Of a DNA stretch of 37,333 nucleotides, positions 21,882 through 28,721 are shown one piece after another; the stretch's first letter is position 1; each line of letters begins with the position of its first letter. The notes under the pieces were generated by a model, which was not told the origin of the DNA, ran no database searches, and saw only the letters and a program-made list of their open reading frames with translations. The stretch covers positions 1-37,333 of the forward strand of contig CAMZHU010000002.1 in NCBI GenBank assembly GCA_947306975.1. The letters are read 5' to 3'. Position numbers and translations under genes: made by a program. The DNA comes from an uncultured Clostridia bacterium. GTDB lineage: Bacteria > Bacillota > Clostridia > Oscillospirales > Oscillospiraceae.

Positions 21882-23387
21882 TCACTCTCCTGCGTGCGAG
21901 ATACCTAGTATCTGAAGTTCTTTCTCGTTCAGTCCGACGCCTCTCAGCATGAGTCTGTTGCCCCGGAGAGCCTCAATGGAGTTTATCCCCATTCCGCCCA
22001 TGAGCTCCATTATCTCATTCCTCCAGGCGGTCAGGAGGTTCACAAGCCTCTTGCTGCCGATGTCGGGGTTCAGGCGCTTTACCAGATCTGCGCGCTGGGT
22101 CGCGATGCCCCAGTTGCATCTGCCCGTCTGGCAGGTCCTGCAAAGATGACACCCCAGAGCCAGAAGAGCGGCTGTGGCGATGTAGCAGGCGTCTGCTCCG
22201 AGAGCGACCGCTTTGACTATATCAGCTGCGCTCCTGATCGAACCTCCGACGACGAGGGAGACGTTGTCTCTGATGCCCTCGTCCCGCAGCCGCTGATCGA
22301 CGGCTGCAAGCGCCAGTTCTATCGGAATGCCGACGTTGTCGCGTATGCGCGTCGGTGCAGCTCCGGTGCCGCCGCGGAAACCGTCGATAGCGATGATGTC
22401 GGCTCCGCTTCTGGCTATGCCGCTGCAGATGGCGGGAATGTTGTGGACTGCGGCCACCTTTACTATTACCGGCTTGCGGTATTCGGTCGCTTCCTTGAGC
22501 GAAAGAACGAGCTGGCGTAGATCCTCTATGGAGTAAATGTCGTGATGGGGGGCGGGGGATATGGCGTCTGACCCCTCGGGGATCATCCTTGTGCGGGAAA
22601 CGTCACCGACGATCTTTGCTCCGGGCAGATGCCCGCCGATACCGGGTTTTGCGCCCTGGCCCATCTTGATCTCGATGGCGGCACCTGCCTCCAGATAGTC
22701 TTCATGTACGCCGAAGCGGCCGCTGGCGACCTGCACGATCGTATTGGGACCGTATTTATAGAAGTCCTCGTGAAGACCGCCCTCGCCGGTGTTGTAGAGG
22801 ACGCCGGCCTCGGTGGCCGCACGGGCAAGAGAGGCGTGAGCGTTATAACTCAGGGAACCGTAGCTCATCGCCGAGAACATGACGGGCATCGAAAGTTCTA
22901 TCTGCGGGGGAAGATCGCATACGATCCTGCCGTTTTCGTCTTTTCTGATCTTATCCGGCTTTTTGCCCAGAGAGACCCGGGTCTCCATGGGTTCGCGAAG
23001 CGGATCGATAGACGGGTTCGTGACCTGGGAAGCATTTATAAGGAGGTTGTCCCAGTAGACCGGGAGCGGCTTCGGGTTGCCCATTGAAGACAGAAGCACG
23101 CCGCCGCTGGAGGCCTGTTTGTAGATCTCCGTGATCGTATCGTGCTGCCAGTTGGCATTTTCACGGAGCCTGCAGTCGGATTTGACTATCTTAAGGGCCC
23201 TGGTGGGGCAGAGGGAGACGCAGCGCTGGCAGTTGACGCATTTTGTCTCGTCGCTTATCATGGCTCCGCGTTCCGTACTGTACATGTGCACCTCATTTGC
23301 GCACTGGCGTTCGCAGACGCGGCACGCGATGCACCGGTTTTCGTTCCTAATGACTTCAAATTCAGGGAAGATGAAATCGACGCCCAT
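21882..23387 (-). CDS. Glutamate synthase FMN/Fe-S synthase subunit (GltB2-like)
   Basis: The 501-residue product is the catalytic core that makes glutamate from 2-oxoglutarate and ammonia. The N-terminus carries two 4Fe-4S motifs (Cys19, 22, 25, 29 and Cys50, 53, 56, 60). The FMN-binding barrel follows (PVMFSAMSYGSLS, GEGGLHEDFYKYGPNTIVQV, IKMGQGAKPGIGGHLPG, IAIDGFRGGTGAAPT, VVGGSIRSAADIVKAVALGA), then the 3Fe-4S ligands GCHLCRTCQTGRCNWG. The open frame extends to 23444, but ATG 23387 (MGVDFIFPEFEV) shares its A with the upstream TGA stop and is the coupled start. This is the archaeal-type ferredoxin-bearing synthase rather than the E. coli NADPH type. Confidence 0.96.
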   Translation of the reverse strand: MGVDFIFPEFEVIRNENRCIACRVCERQCANEVHMYSTERGAMISDETKCVNCQRCVSLCPTRALKIVKSDCRLRENANWQHDTITEIYKQASSGGVLLSSMGNPKPLPVYWDNLLINASQVTNPSIDPLREPMETRVSLGKKPDKIRKDENGRIVCDLPPQIELSMPVMFSAMSYGSLSYNAHASLARAATEAGVLYNTGEGGLHEDFYKYGPNTIVQVASGRFGVHEDYLEAGAAIEIKMGQGAKPGIGGHLPGAKIVGDVSRTRMIPEGSDAISPAPHHDIYSIEDLRQLVLSLKEATEYRKPVIVKVAAVHNIPAICSGIARSGADIIAIDGFRGGTGAAPTRIRDNVGIPIELALAAVDQRLRDEGIRDNVSLVVGGSIRSAADIVKAVALGADACYIATAALLALGCHLCRTCQTGRCNWGIATQRADLVKRLNPDIGSKRLVNLLTAWRNEIMELMGGMGINSIEALRGNRLMLRGVGLNEKELQILGISHAGE

Positions 23388-24481
23388 CAATAAGCACCTT
23401 CTTTCACATTGACTATAACTGGTTCTCCGCCGGCCGGGGCCCATACGTTCTCGGCATCGGGCTCCATAGTGCGGATCGCAGCTTCCTCGCTGGCGATGAA
23501 CACCTTGTCATCCTTCTCGCCGACTACCATTGAACGGAGCTTCAGCCTGTCGTTCAGCGCCATGAGCCCGCCGGTATACCCAAAGACGACAGAGAAGGGG
23601 CCAGTCACGAGGAGGCTCGGGAACATCTTCCGCAGAAAAGCGTACTGTTTTCTCGCGGCTTCATCGGTCTCCTGCTCAATGGTGCTCCAGAACGGGGCGG
23701 CTATGACGCTCGCCGCTTCCCTGAGGGTCAGACCCTGCCTGCGGATGAGATAATCCATTATATAGGTAATGACCTCGGTGTCTGTCTGCAGCGTGCATTT
23801 GTAGCCGAACATCTCGATGTACCTGCGGTTCGCGTCATACGAGGATATCTCGCCGTTGTGTACTATGGAGTAGTCGAGGAGGGTGAAGGGATGCGCGCCG
23901 CCCCACCAGCCGGGGGTGTTGGTGGGATAGCGTCCGTGGGCTGTCCAGGAGTACCCTTCATACTCATCCAGCCTGTAGAAGACGCCGACGTCCTCCGGAA
24001 AACCGACTGCCTTGAATGTGCCCATGTTCTTGCCGCTGGAGAACACATATGCGCCGTCCATCTCAGTGTTGATCTTCATAACCGTTCGCGCTACGAACTC
24101 TTTTTCATCCAGCTGCAGGTTCGCAAGCATGGATTTGAGCGGCGCGACGAAATAGCGCCAGATTATAGGCTCGTCTGTAATGGCGGGCATCTTGCGTGTC
24201 GGAATGAGCTCGGACTTGACGATCTCGAAATGCTCTTTGAGGAATATCTCGCATTCCTTCTGCACGGCGCGGTCATCAAAGAACAGATGCAGCGCGTAGA
24301 GATCCTTGTACTCGGGATAGATGCCGTAGCCTGCGAATCCGCCGCCCAGACCGTTTGAACGCTCGTGCATGGGGACCATCGACCTGATTATCGACTCGCC
24401 GGTCATCCTTTTCCCGTCCCTGGAAATCACAGCCGCGATCGCGCATCCTGAGGGGATGCGAACCTGACCCTCTTTAAACAT
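23387..24481 (-). CDS. Glutamate synthase amidotransferase subunit (GltB1-like, class II)
   Basis: The 364-residue product releases ammonia from glutamine for the synthase subunit. Class II amidotransferases use an N-terminal Cys; here the candidate is Cys13 (MFKEGQVRIPSGC), so removal of a 12-residue propeptide is implied, as in GltB precursors. Other key parts are MHERSNGLGGGFAGYG, GRYPTNTPGWWGGAHPF, SIVHNGEISSYDANRRY and QTDTEVITY. The frame is open to 24568, but that extension is the leader terminator hairpin; ATG 24481 with AAGGAG 9 bases upstream is the start. It is the first gene of the leftward nitrogen operon and is preceded by an attenuator-like hairpin. Confidence 0.95.
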   Translation of the reverse strand: MFKEGQVRIPSGCAIAAVISRDGKRMTGESIIRSMVPMHERSNGLGGGFAGYGIYPEYKDLYALHLFFDDRAVQKECEIFLKEHFEIVKSELIPTRKMPAITDEPIIWRYFVAPLKSMLANLQLDEKEFVARTVMKINTEMDGAYVFSSGKNMGTFKAVGFPEDVGVFYRLDEYEGYSWTAHGRYPTNTPGWWGGAHPFTLLDYSIVHNGEISSYDANRRYIEMFGYKCTLQTDTEVITYIMDYLIRRQGLTLREAASVIAAPFWSTIEQETDEAARKQYAFLRKMFPSLLVTGPFSVVFGYTGGLMALNDRLKLRSMVVGEKDDKVFIASEEAAIRTMEPDAENVWAPAGGEPVIVNVKEGAY

Positions 24482-24513
24482 TGGCTTCAGCTCCTTAGGA
24501 CAGATAATAAAGA

Positions 24514-24562
24514 AAAGGCGTTCATCACCGTGCAGAAGATCTGTACGACAATGAACGCCTTT
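24514..24562 (-). terminator. Leader terminator/attenuator hairpin before the leftward nitrogen operon
   Basis: On the minus strand AAAGGCGTTCAT pairs perfectly with ATGAACGCCTTT (12 bp), with an inner stem around CGT/ACG and CAGA/TCTG. It is followed by TCTTTATTATC. The hairpin starts about 8 bases after the predicted transcription start and ends about 32 bases before the first ATG, so it would stop transcription before the genes unless overridden. Confidence 0.85.
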
Positions 24563-24576
24563 GCTCATTTGCCTGC

Positions 24577-24605
24577 ATTATATGCCGTCCGAAACGGCTT
24601 GTCAA
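24577..24605 (-). promoter_or_regulatory. Consensus promoter of the leftward nitrogen operon
   Basis: On the minus strand a perfect TTGACA (24600-24605), a 17-base spacer and a perfect TATAAT (24577-24582). Transcription would begin near 24570. Confidence 0.92.
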
Positions 24606-24669
24606 CACTTTTTACATTATAATTTGCCTGTTATCTGCAAGCCGCGTGCAAAAACTTGCAAAAAAACTG

Positions 24670-24698
24670 TTGACATAGCGATGGAGAGGGTGTATATT
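24670..24698 (+). promoter_or_regulatory. Promoter of the rightward nitrogen operon (glnN onward)
   Basis: Perfect TTGACA (24670-24675), a 17-base spacer and TATATT (24693-24698). The leader before the first ATG is about 168 bases long and carries two hairpins. Confidence 0.88.
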
Positions 24699-24707
24699 GA
24701 CATTCGT

Positions 24708-24808
24708 AAAGGCAAGGGCGTCTTTGAGTGATTACTTGGAGACGCCCTGTTTCTTTTCAGATACCGGGCAAACAGAAAACTGAAAAAGGCAAAGGCAAAG
24801 GCGTCTTT
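24708..24808 (+). repeat. Direct repeat in the glnN leader with tandem AAAGGC units
   Basis: AAAGGCAAGGGCGTCTTT (24708-24725) and AAAGGCAAAGGCGTCTTT (24791-24808) match at 17 of 18 bases. The second copy is preceded by another AAAGGC, giving three in tandem (24785-24802). Each copy is the 5' side of a hairpin. Confidence 0.85.
24715..24748 (+). terminator. First leader hairpin of glnN (terminator-like)
   Basis: AGGGCGTCT (24715-24723) pairs perfectly with AGACGCCCT (24740-24748); an inner AGT/ACT pairing is possible. GTTTCTTTTC follows, as in a Rho-independent terminator. Confidence 0.75.
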
Positions 24809-24839
24809 AGTGTTTGATCACATTAGCGTCTTTGCCTTT
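24791..24839 (+). terminator. Second leader hairpin of glnN (terminator-like)
   Basis: AAAGGCAAAGGCG (24791-24803) pairs with CGTCTTTGCCTTT (24827-24839), 13 bp with one G-U pair; an inner GTG/CAC pairing closes a six-base loop. TTCTTATTTC follows, 24 bases before the ribosome binding site end. The same 3' arm could also pair with the upstream repeat copy. Confidence 0.8.
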
Positions 24840-24872
24840 TCTTATTTCAACGGAGAAAAGGAGTTTTGAACG

Positions 24873-26969
24873 ATGAGTACAGTATCTGATTATTTCGGCA
24901 GCCTGGTCTTCGACGACCGCGCAATGCGCAAAAGCCTCTCTTCCGACGTCTACGCTTCGCTCCGCAGGACGATCGACGAGGGCAGCGAGCTCGACATCGG
25001 CGTAGCCAACGCCGTGGCCGAAGCGATGAAGGAATGGGCGGTAGAGCGGGGCGCGACTCATTTTACTCACTGGTTCCAGCCCCTTACCGGTATTACCGCT
25101 GAAAAGCACGACAGCTTCATCACTCCGGCCCCTGACGGCAGCGTGATAATGGAATTCTCCGGGAAGGAGCTTATAAAGGGCGAACCCGACGCTTCGTCGT
25201 TCCCAAGCGGTGGCCTCCGGGCCACCTTCGAGGCGAGAGGCTACACGGCCTGGGACCCGACTTCCTACGCGTTCATTAAAGGAAAGACGCTTTGCATTCC
25301 CACCGCGTTCTGTTCTTACGGCGGTCCGGCCCTCGATAAAAAGACGCCGCTGCTCCGCTCCATGGAGGTCTTGAGCAAGCAGGCGCTGCGCATACTCCGC
25401 CTCTTCGGCAACGATACGGCCAAGCGTGTCGTATCCTCGGTCGGCCCGGAGCAGGAATACTTCCTCGTGACCAGGGAGATGTACGAGAAGCGCCCTGACC
25501 TGAGGTTCACAGGACGCACCCTGTTCGGCGCCAAGCCGCCGAAGGGCCAGGAACTGGACGACCACTATTTCGGCGTCATCAAGCCGGGCGTGACTGCGTA
25601 TATGGAGGATCTGAACGAAGAGCTCTGGAAGCTGGGCATCCTGGCCAAGACCGAGCACAACGAGGTCGCTCCCGCTCAGCATGAGCTGGCTCCCATATAT
25701 ACGACTACCAACGTGGCCACCGATCACAACCAGATAACCATGGAGATCATGCAGAAGGTGGCCGCAAAACACGGTCTCGTCTGTCTGCTGCATGAGAAAC
25801 CGTTTGCGGGAGTCAACGGCAGCGGCAAGCATAACAACTGGTCAATCGCGACCGACAGCGGGCAGAACCTTCTGTCACCGGGAGAGACGCCCTATGAGAA
25901 CGCACAGTTCCTGCTGTTCCTATGCGCCGTAATAAAGGCAGTGGACGACTATCAGGATCTTCTCAGAATCGCGGTCGCTACCGCAGGAAACGATCACCGC
26001 CTCGGCGCGAACGAGGCGCCGCCGGCCGTCATTTCCATGTTCCTGGGCGACGAGCTGAACGCGGTCCTCGAGGCTATCGAGACCGGAAAACCGTACAAGG
26101 GAGCAAAGAAGACGCAGATGAAGCTGGGCGTCGATGTTCTGCCGAAGTTCAACCGCGACACCACAGACCGTAACAGGACGTCTCCCTTCGCGTTCACGGG
26201 CAACAAGTTCGAGTTCCGTATGCTTGGTTCTTCCAACAGTATAGCGTGCGCCAATATAATGCTGAACGCAGCGGTCGCCGAGAGCCTGCGGATCTACGCA
26301 GACAGACTGGAGAAAGCGGAGAACTTCCAGACTGTGCTCCACGACATGATCAAGAAGACCATAAAAGACCACAAACGCATCATCTTCAACGGCAACGGCT
26401 ACGACGATGCGTGGATAAAGGAAGCCACAGAGAAAAGAGGCCTTCTCAACTACCGCACCACCGCAGACTGCATGCCGCACCTTCTCGACAAGAAGAACAA
26501 GGATATGCTCATAAATCTCGGCGTCTTCACTGAGGAGGAGCTCAGATCCCGCTGCGATATCATGCTTGAGAATTACTGCAAGAGCGTAGTTATCGAGGCG
26601 AACACCATGGCGGACATGGCAAGGACACAGATCGTTCCGGCCATCGAAGCTTACGCATCCGACATTGCTAAGACTGCTTCCGCCAAAAAGGCGGTCGCTC
26701 CTGAGCTGGCGTGCGGATATGAAGCCGGCCTCGTCAGAAAGCTGTCACAGCTTATCGATGAGATCGACGAGAAGAGCGGCAAACTCGAGGACGCGGTGCT
26801 CGCGCTCGACGGAGCTGACGGAATAATTGAAGAGTCCGCGATGATCCGCGATACGGTACTGCCCGTAATGAGCGAGCTGCGCCTGCCATGCGACAAAGCG
26901 GAAGTGCTGACCGCGAAGAGCTACTGGCCGTTCCCGACGTATGCGGATCTGCTCTTCGGTGTTAAATGA
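24873..26969 (+). CDS. glnN: Glutamine synthetase type III
   Basis: The 698-residue product matches the length of GSIII (GlnN), a large ATP-dependent glutamine synthetase of Bacteroides, cyanobacteria and some clostridia, structurally distinct from GSI. Recognisable parts are the N-terminal FGSLVFDDRAMRKSL, THFTHWFQPLTG, SSFPSGGLRATFEARGYTAW, VGPEQEYFLV (metal-ligand Glu), EVAPAQHELAPIYTTTNVA, GVNGSGKHNNWSI and NRTSPFAFTGNKFEFRMLGS. The C-terminal extension is helical. The start follows AAAGGAG at 24857-24863. It heads the rightward arm and is preceded by a leader with two terminator-like hairpins, so it is probably induced by antitermination. The amt-PII fusion gene follows after 19 bases. 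Confidence 0.97.
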   Translation: MSTVSDYFGSLVFDDRAMRKSLSSDVYASLRRTIDEGSELDIGVANAVAEAMKEWAVERGATHFTHWFQPLTGITAEKHDSFITPAPDGSVIMEFSGKELIKGEPDASSFPSGGLRATFEARGYTAWDPTSYAFIKGKTLCIPTAFCSYGGPALDKKTPLLRSMEVLSKQALRILRLFGNDTAKRVVSSVGPEQEYFLVTREMYEKRPDLRFTGRTLFGAKPPKGQELDDHYFGVIKPGVTAYMEDLNEELWKLGILAKTEHNEVAPAQHELAPIYTTTNVATDHNQITMEIMQKVAAKHGLVCLLHEKPFAGVNGSGKHNNWSIATDSGQNLLSPGETPYENAQFLLFLCAVIKAVDDYQDLLRIAVATAGNDHRLGANEAPPAVISMFLGDELNAVLEAIETGKPYKGAKKTQMKLGVDVLPKFNRDTTDRNRTSPFAFTGNKFEFRMLGSSNSIACANIMLNAAVAESLRIYADRLEKAENFQTVLHDMIKKTIKDHKRIIFNGNGYDDAWIKEATEKRGLLNYRTTADCMPHLLDKKNKDMLINLGVFTEEELRSRCDIMLENYCKSVVIEANTMADMARTQIVPAIEAYASDIAKTASAKKAVAPELACGYEAGLVRKLSQLIDEIDEKSGKLEDAVLALDGADGIIEESAMIRDTVLPVMSELRLPCDKAEVLTAKSYWPFPTYADLLFGVK

Positions 26970-26988
26970 CGACAGGAGGTCGGGATAA

Positions 26989-28707
26989 ATGACAGTTGAA
27001 TTTTGGTTTCTGATCGGCGCAGCGCTGGTGTTTTGGATGCAGGCAGGCTTTGCGATGGTCGAGACGGGTTTTACACGTGCAAAGAACGCCGGCAACATCA
27101 TCATGAAGAATCTCATGGATTTCTGCATCGGGACTGTGGTCTTTTCGATTCTGGGCTACGGGCTCATGATGGGCGAAGATATCTTCTTCGGGCTCCTGGG
27201 GAAACCTAATCTCGACCTTTTCACACATTTCAAGGAATTCATAGCGTCGCCGGCCGAGGGGTTCGCAGGTTCGAGCTATTTCGTATTCAACCTCGTATTC
27301 TGCGCTACTACGGCGACTATCGTATCCGGGTCTATGGCGGAGCGGACAAAGTTTTCCGCATACTGCGTATACTCAGCGGTCATATCCCTCGTTATCTACC
27401 CGATCGAGGCTCACTGGATCTGGGGCGGAGGCTGGCTCAGCCAGCTCGGTTTCCACGACTATGCCGGCTCATGCGCCATACACATGGTCGGCGGCATCGC
27501 CGCCTTGATCGGCGCCGCTGTACTGGGTCCGCGCATCGGTAAGTACAAGACAGACAGCGCCGGAAAGATCGTCAAGGTAAACGCGATACCCGGACATTCG
27601 CTCCCGCTGGGAGCCCTGGGCGTGTTCATCCTGTGGCTCGGATGGTATGGATTCAACGGTGCTGCGGCGACTTCAGCGTCTGAGCTCTCCAGCATATTCC
27701 TCACGACGACGATAGCTCCCGCCGTGGCCACCTGCACCACGATGATCTTCACTTGGATAAAGAACGGCAAGCCCGATGTCTCCATGTGCCTCAACGCATC
27801 GCTTGCAGGACTCGTCGGTATAACCGCCGGGTGTGACGCTCTCGATGCTTTCGGATCCGTCGTCGTAGGTATAGTTTCCGGCATACTGGTAGTCGTTGTA
27901 GTCGAAGTGCTCGACCTGAAGCTACATATAGATGACCCGGTCGGAGCTGTGGGCGTCCACTGCGCGAACGGCGTATGGGGAACTATAGCGGTCGGCCTTC
28001 TGGCAAACCCGAATGCGCCGGCGGGACTCAGCGGCCTGTTCTATACGGGCGATTTCAGACAGCTGGGACTGCAGCTAATCGGTTTCGTTACTGTTGCCGC
28101 TTGGAGCGGGATAACGATGTTCTGCTTCTTCAAGATACTGAAGAAGATCGATTTCCTCAGAGCAGATGCGGCTGACGAGCTCTCAGGTCTGGATATAAGC
28201 GAGCACGGCCTGCCCAGCGCATACGCGGACTTCATGCCTTCAGTCGACAAGTACGCGGAATTCGGATCCGGCGATCATATAGTTGCTGTGACAGGAACGA
28301 CGCCCGTTGCTGAGGCTGTTCCCGTAAAGAGAGAACCGACCTTCGGCGAGCATAAATTCACGAAGATCGAGATAATCTTCAAGGAGGAAAAGCTCTACGC
28401 GCTCAAGGACGCCATGTCAAAACTTGGCATCACCGGCATGACCGTTTCCCATGTCATGGGCTACGGGATGCAGAAGGGGCATACTGAGTTCTACCGCGGC
28501 GTCGCTGTTGAGACCGACCTCCGCCCGAAGGTACAGGTGGATATCGTAGTTACGGCGATCCCGGTCAGGGACGTCATAGAAACAGCTAAAAGAGTCCTGT
28601 ATACCGGTCATATCGGAGACGGAAAGATATTCGTATACGATGTGGAGAACGTCATTAAGGTGCGTACCGGCGAGGAGGGCTATGCGGCCCTGCAGGATGT
28701 TGAGTGA
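26989..28707 (+). CDS. amt: Ammonium transporter fused to a C-terminal P-II (GlnK-like) domain
   Basis: Residues 1 to about 420 are an Amt/MEP/Rh channel with about 11 helices: MVETGFTRAKNAGNIIMKN, the pore histidines in IHMVGGIAALIG and VHCANGVWGT, and FNGAAATSASELSSIF. After a linker of about 30 residues, residues from about 452 to 572 form a full P-II domain (KIEIIFKEEKLYALKDAM). Its T-loop keeps the modifiable Tyr (GHTEFYRG), and the B and C loops are TGHIGDGKIFVYDVENV and VRTGEEG. In most bacteria GlnK is a separate protein that plugs AmtB when nitrogen is sufficient; here channel and regulator are one chain. The gene sits between glnN and asnB with gaps under 20 bases. Confidence 0.96.
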   Translation: MTVEFWFLIGAALVFWMQAGFAMVETGFTRAKNAGNIIMKNLMDFCIGTVVFSILGYGLMMGEDIFFGLLGKPNLDLFTHFKEFIASPAEGFAGSSYFVFNLVFCATTATIVSGSMAERTKFSAYCVYSAVISLVIYPIEAHWIWGGGWLSQLGFHDYAGSCAIHMVGGIAALIGAAVLGPRIGKYKTDSAGKIVKVNAIPGHSLPLGALGVFILWLGWYGFNGAAATSASELSSIFLTTTIAPAVATCTTMIFTWIKNGKPDVSMCLNASLAGLVGITAGCDALDAFGSVVVGIVSGILVVVVVEVLDLKLHIDDPVGAVGVHCANGVWGTIAVGLLANPNAPAGLSGLFYTGDFRQLGLQLIGFVTVAAWSGITMFCFFKILKKIDFLRADAADELSGLDISEHGLPSAYADFMPSVDKYAEFGSGDHIVAVTGTTPVAEAVPVKREPTFGEHKFTKIEIIFKEEKLYALKDAMSKLGITGMTVSHVMGYGMQKGHTEFYRGVAVETDLRPKVQVDIVVTAIPVRDVIETAKRVLYTGHIGDGKIFVYDVENVIKVRTGEEGYAALQDVE

Positions 28708-28721
28708 TAAGGTGATATGAC

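Noticed and set aside
24482-24568. N-terminal extension of the glutamate synthase amidotransferase gene to 24568
   Set aside because: The extension is the leader terminator hairpin, lies at the predicted transcription start and has no ribosome binding site; ATG 24481 has AAGGAG.
24715-24839. Classical ANTAR target (paired hairpins with A-x-x-G-x-x six-base loops) in the glnN leader
   Set aside because: The hairpins and terminator character are clear, but the hexaloops with A at position 1 and G at position 4 are not seen; one loop has TTTGAT. Only a general antitermination leader is claimed.
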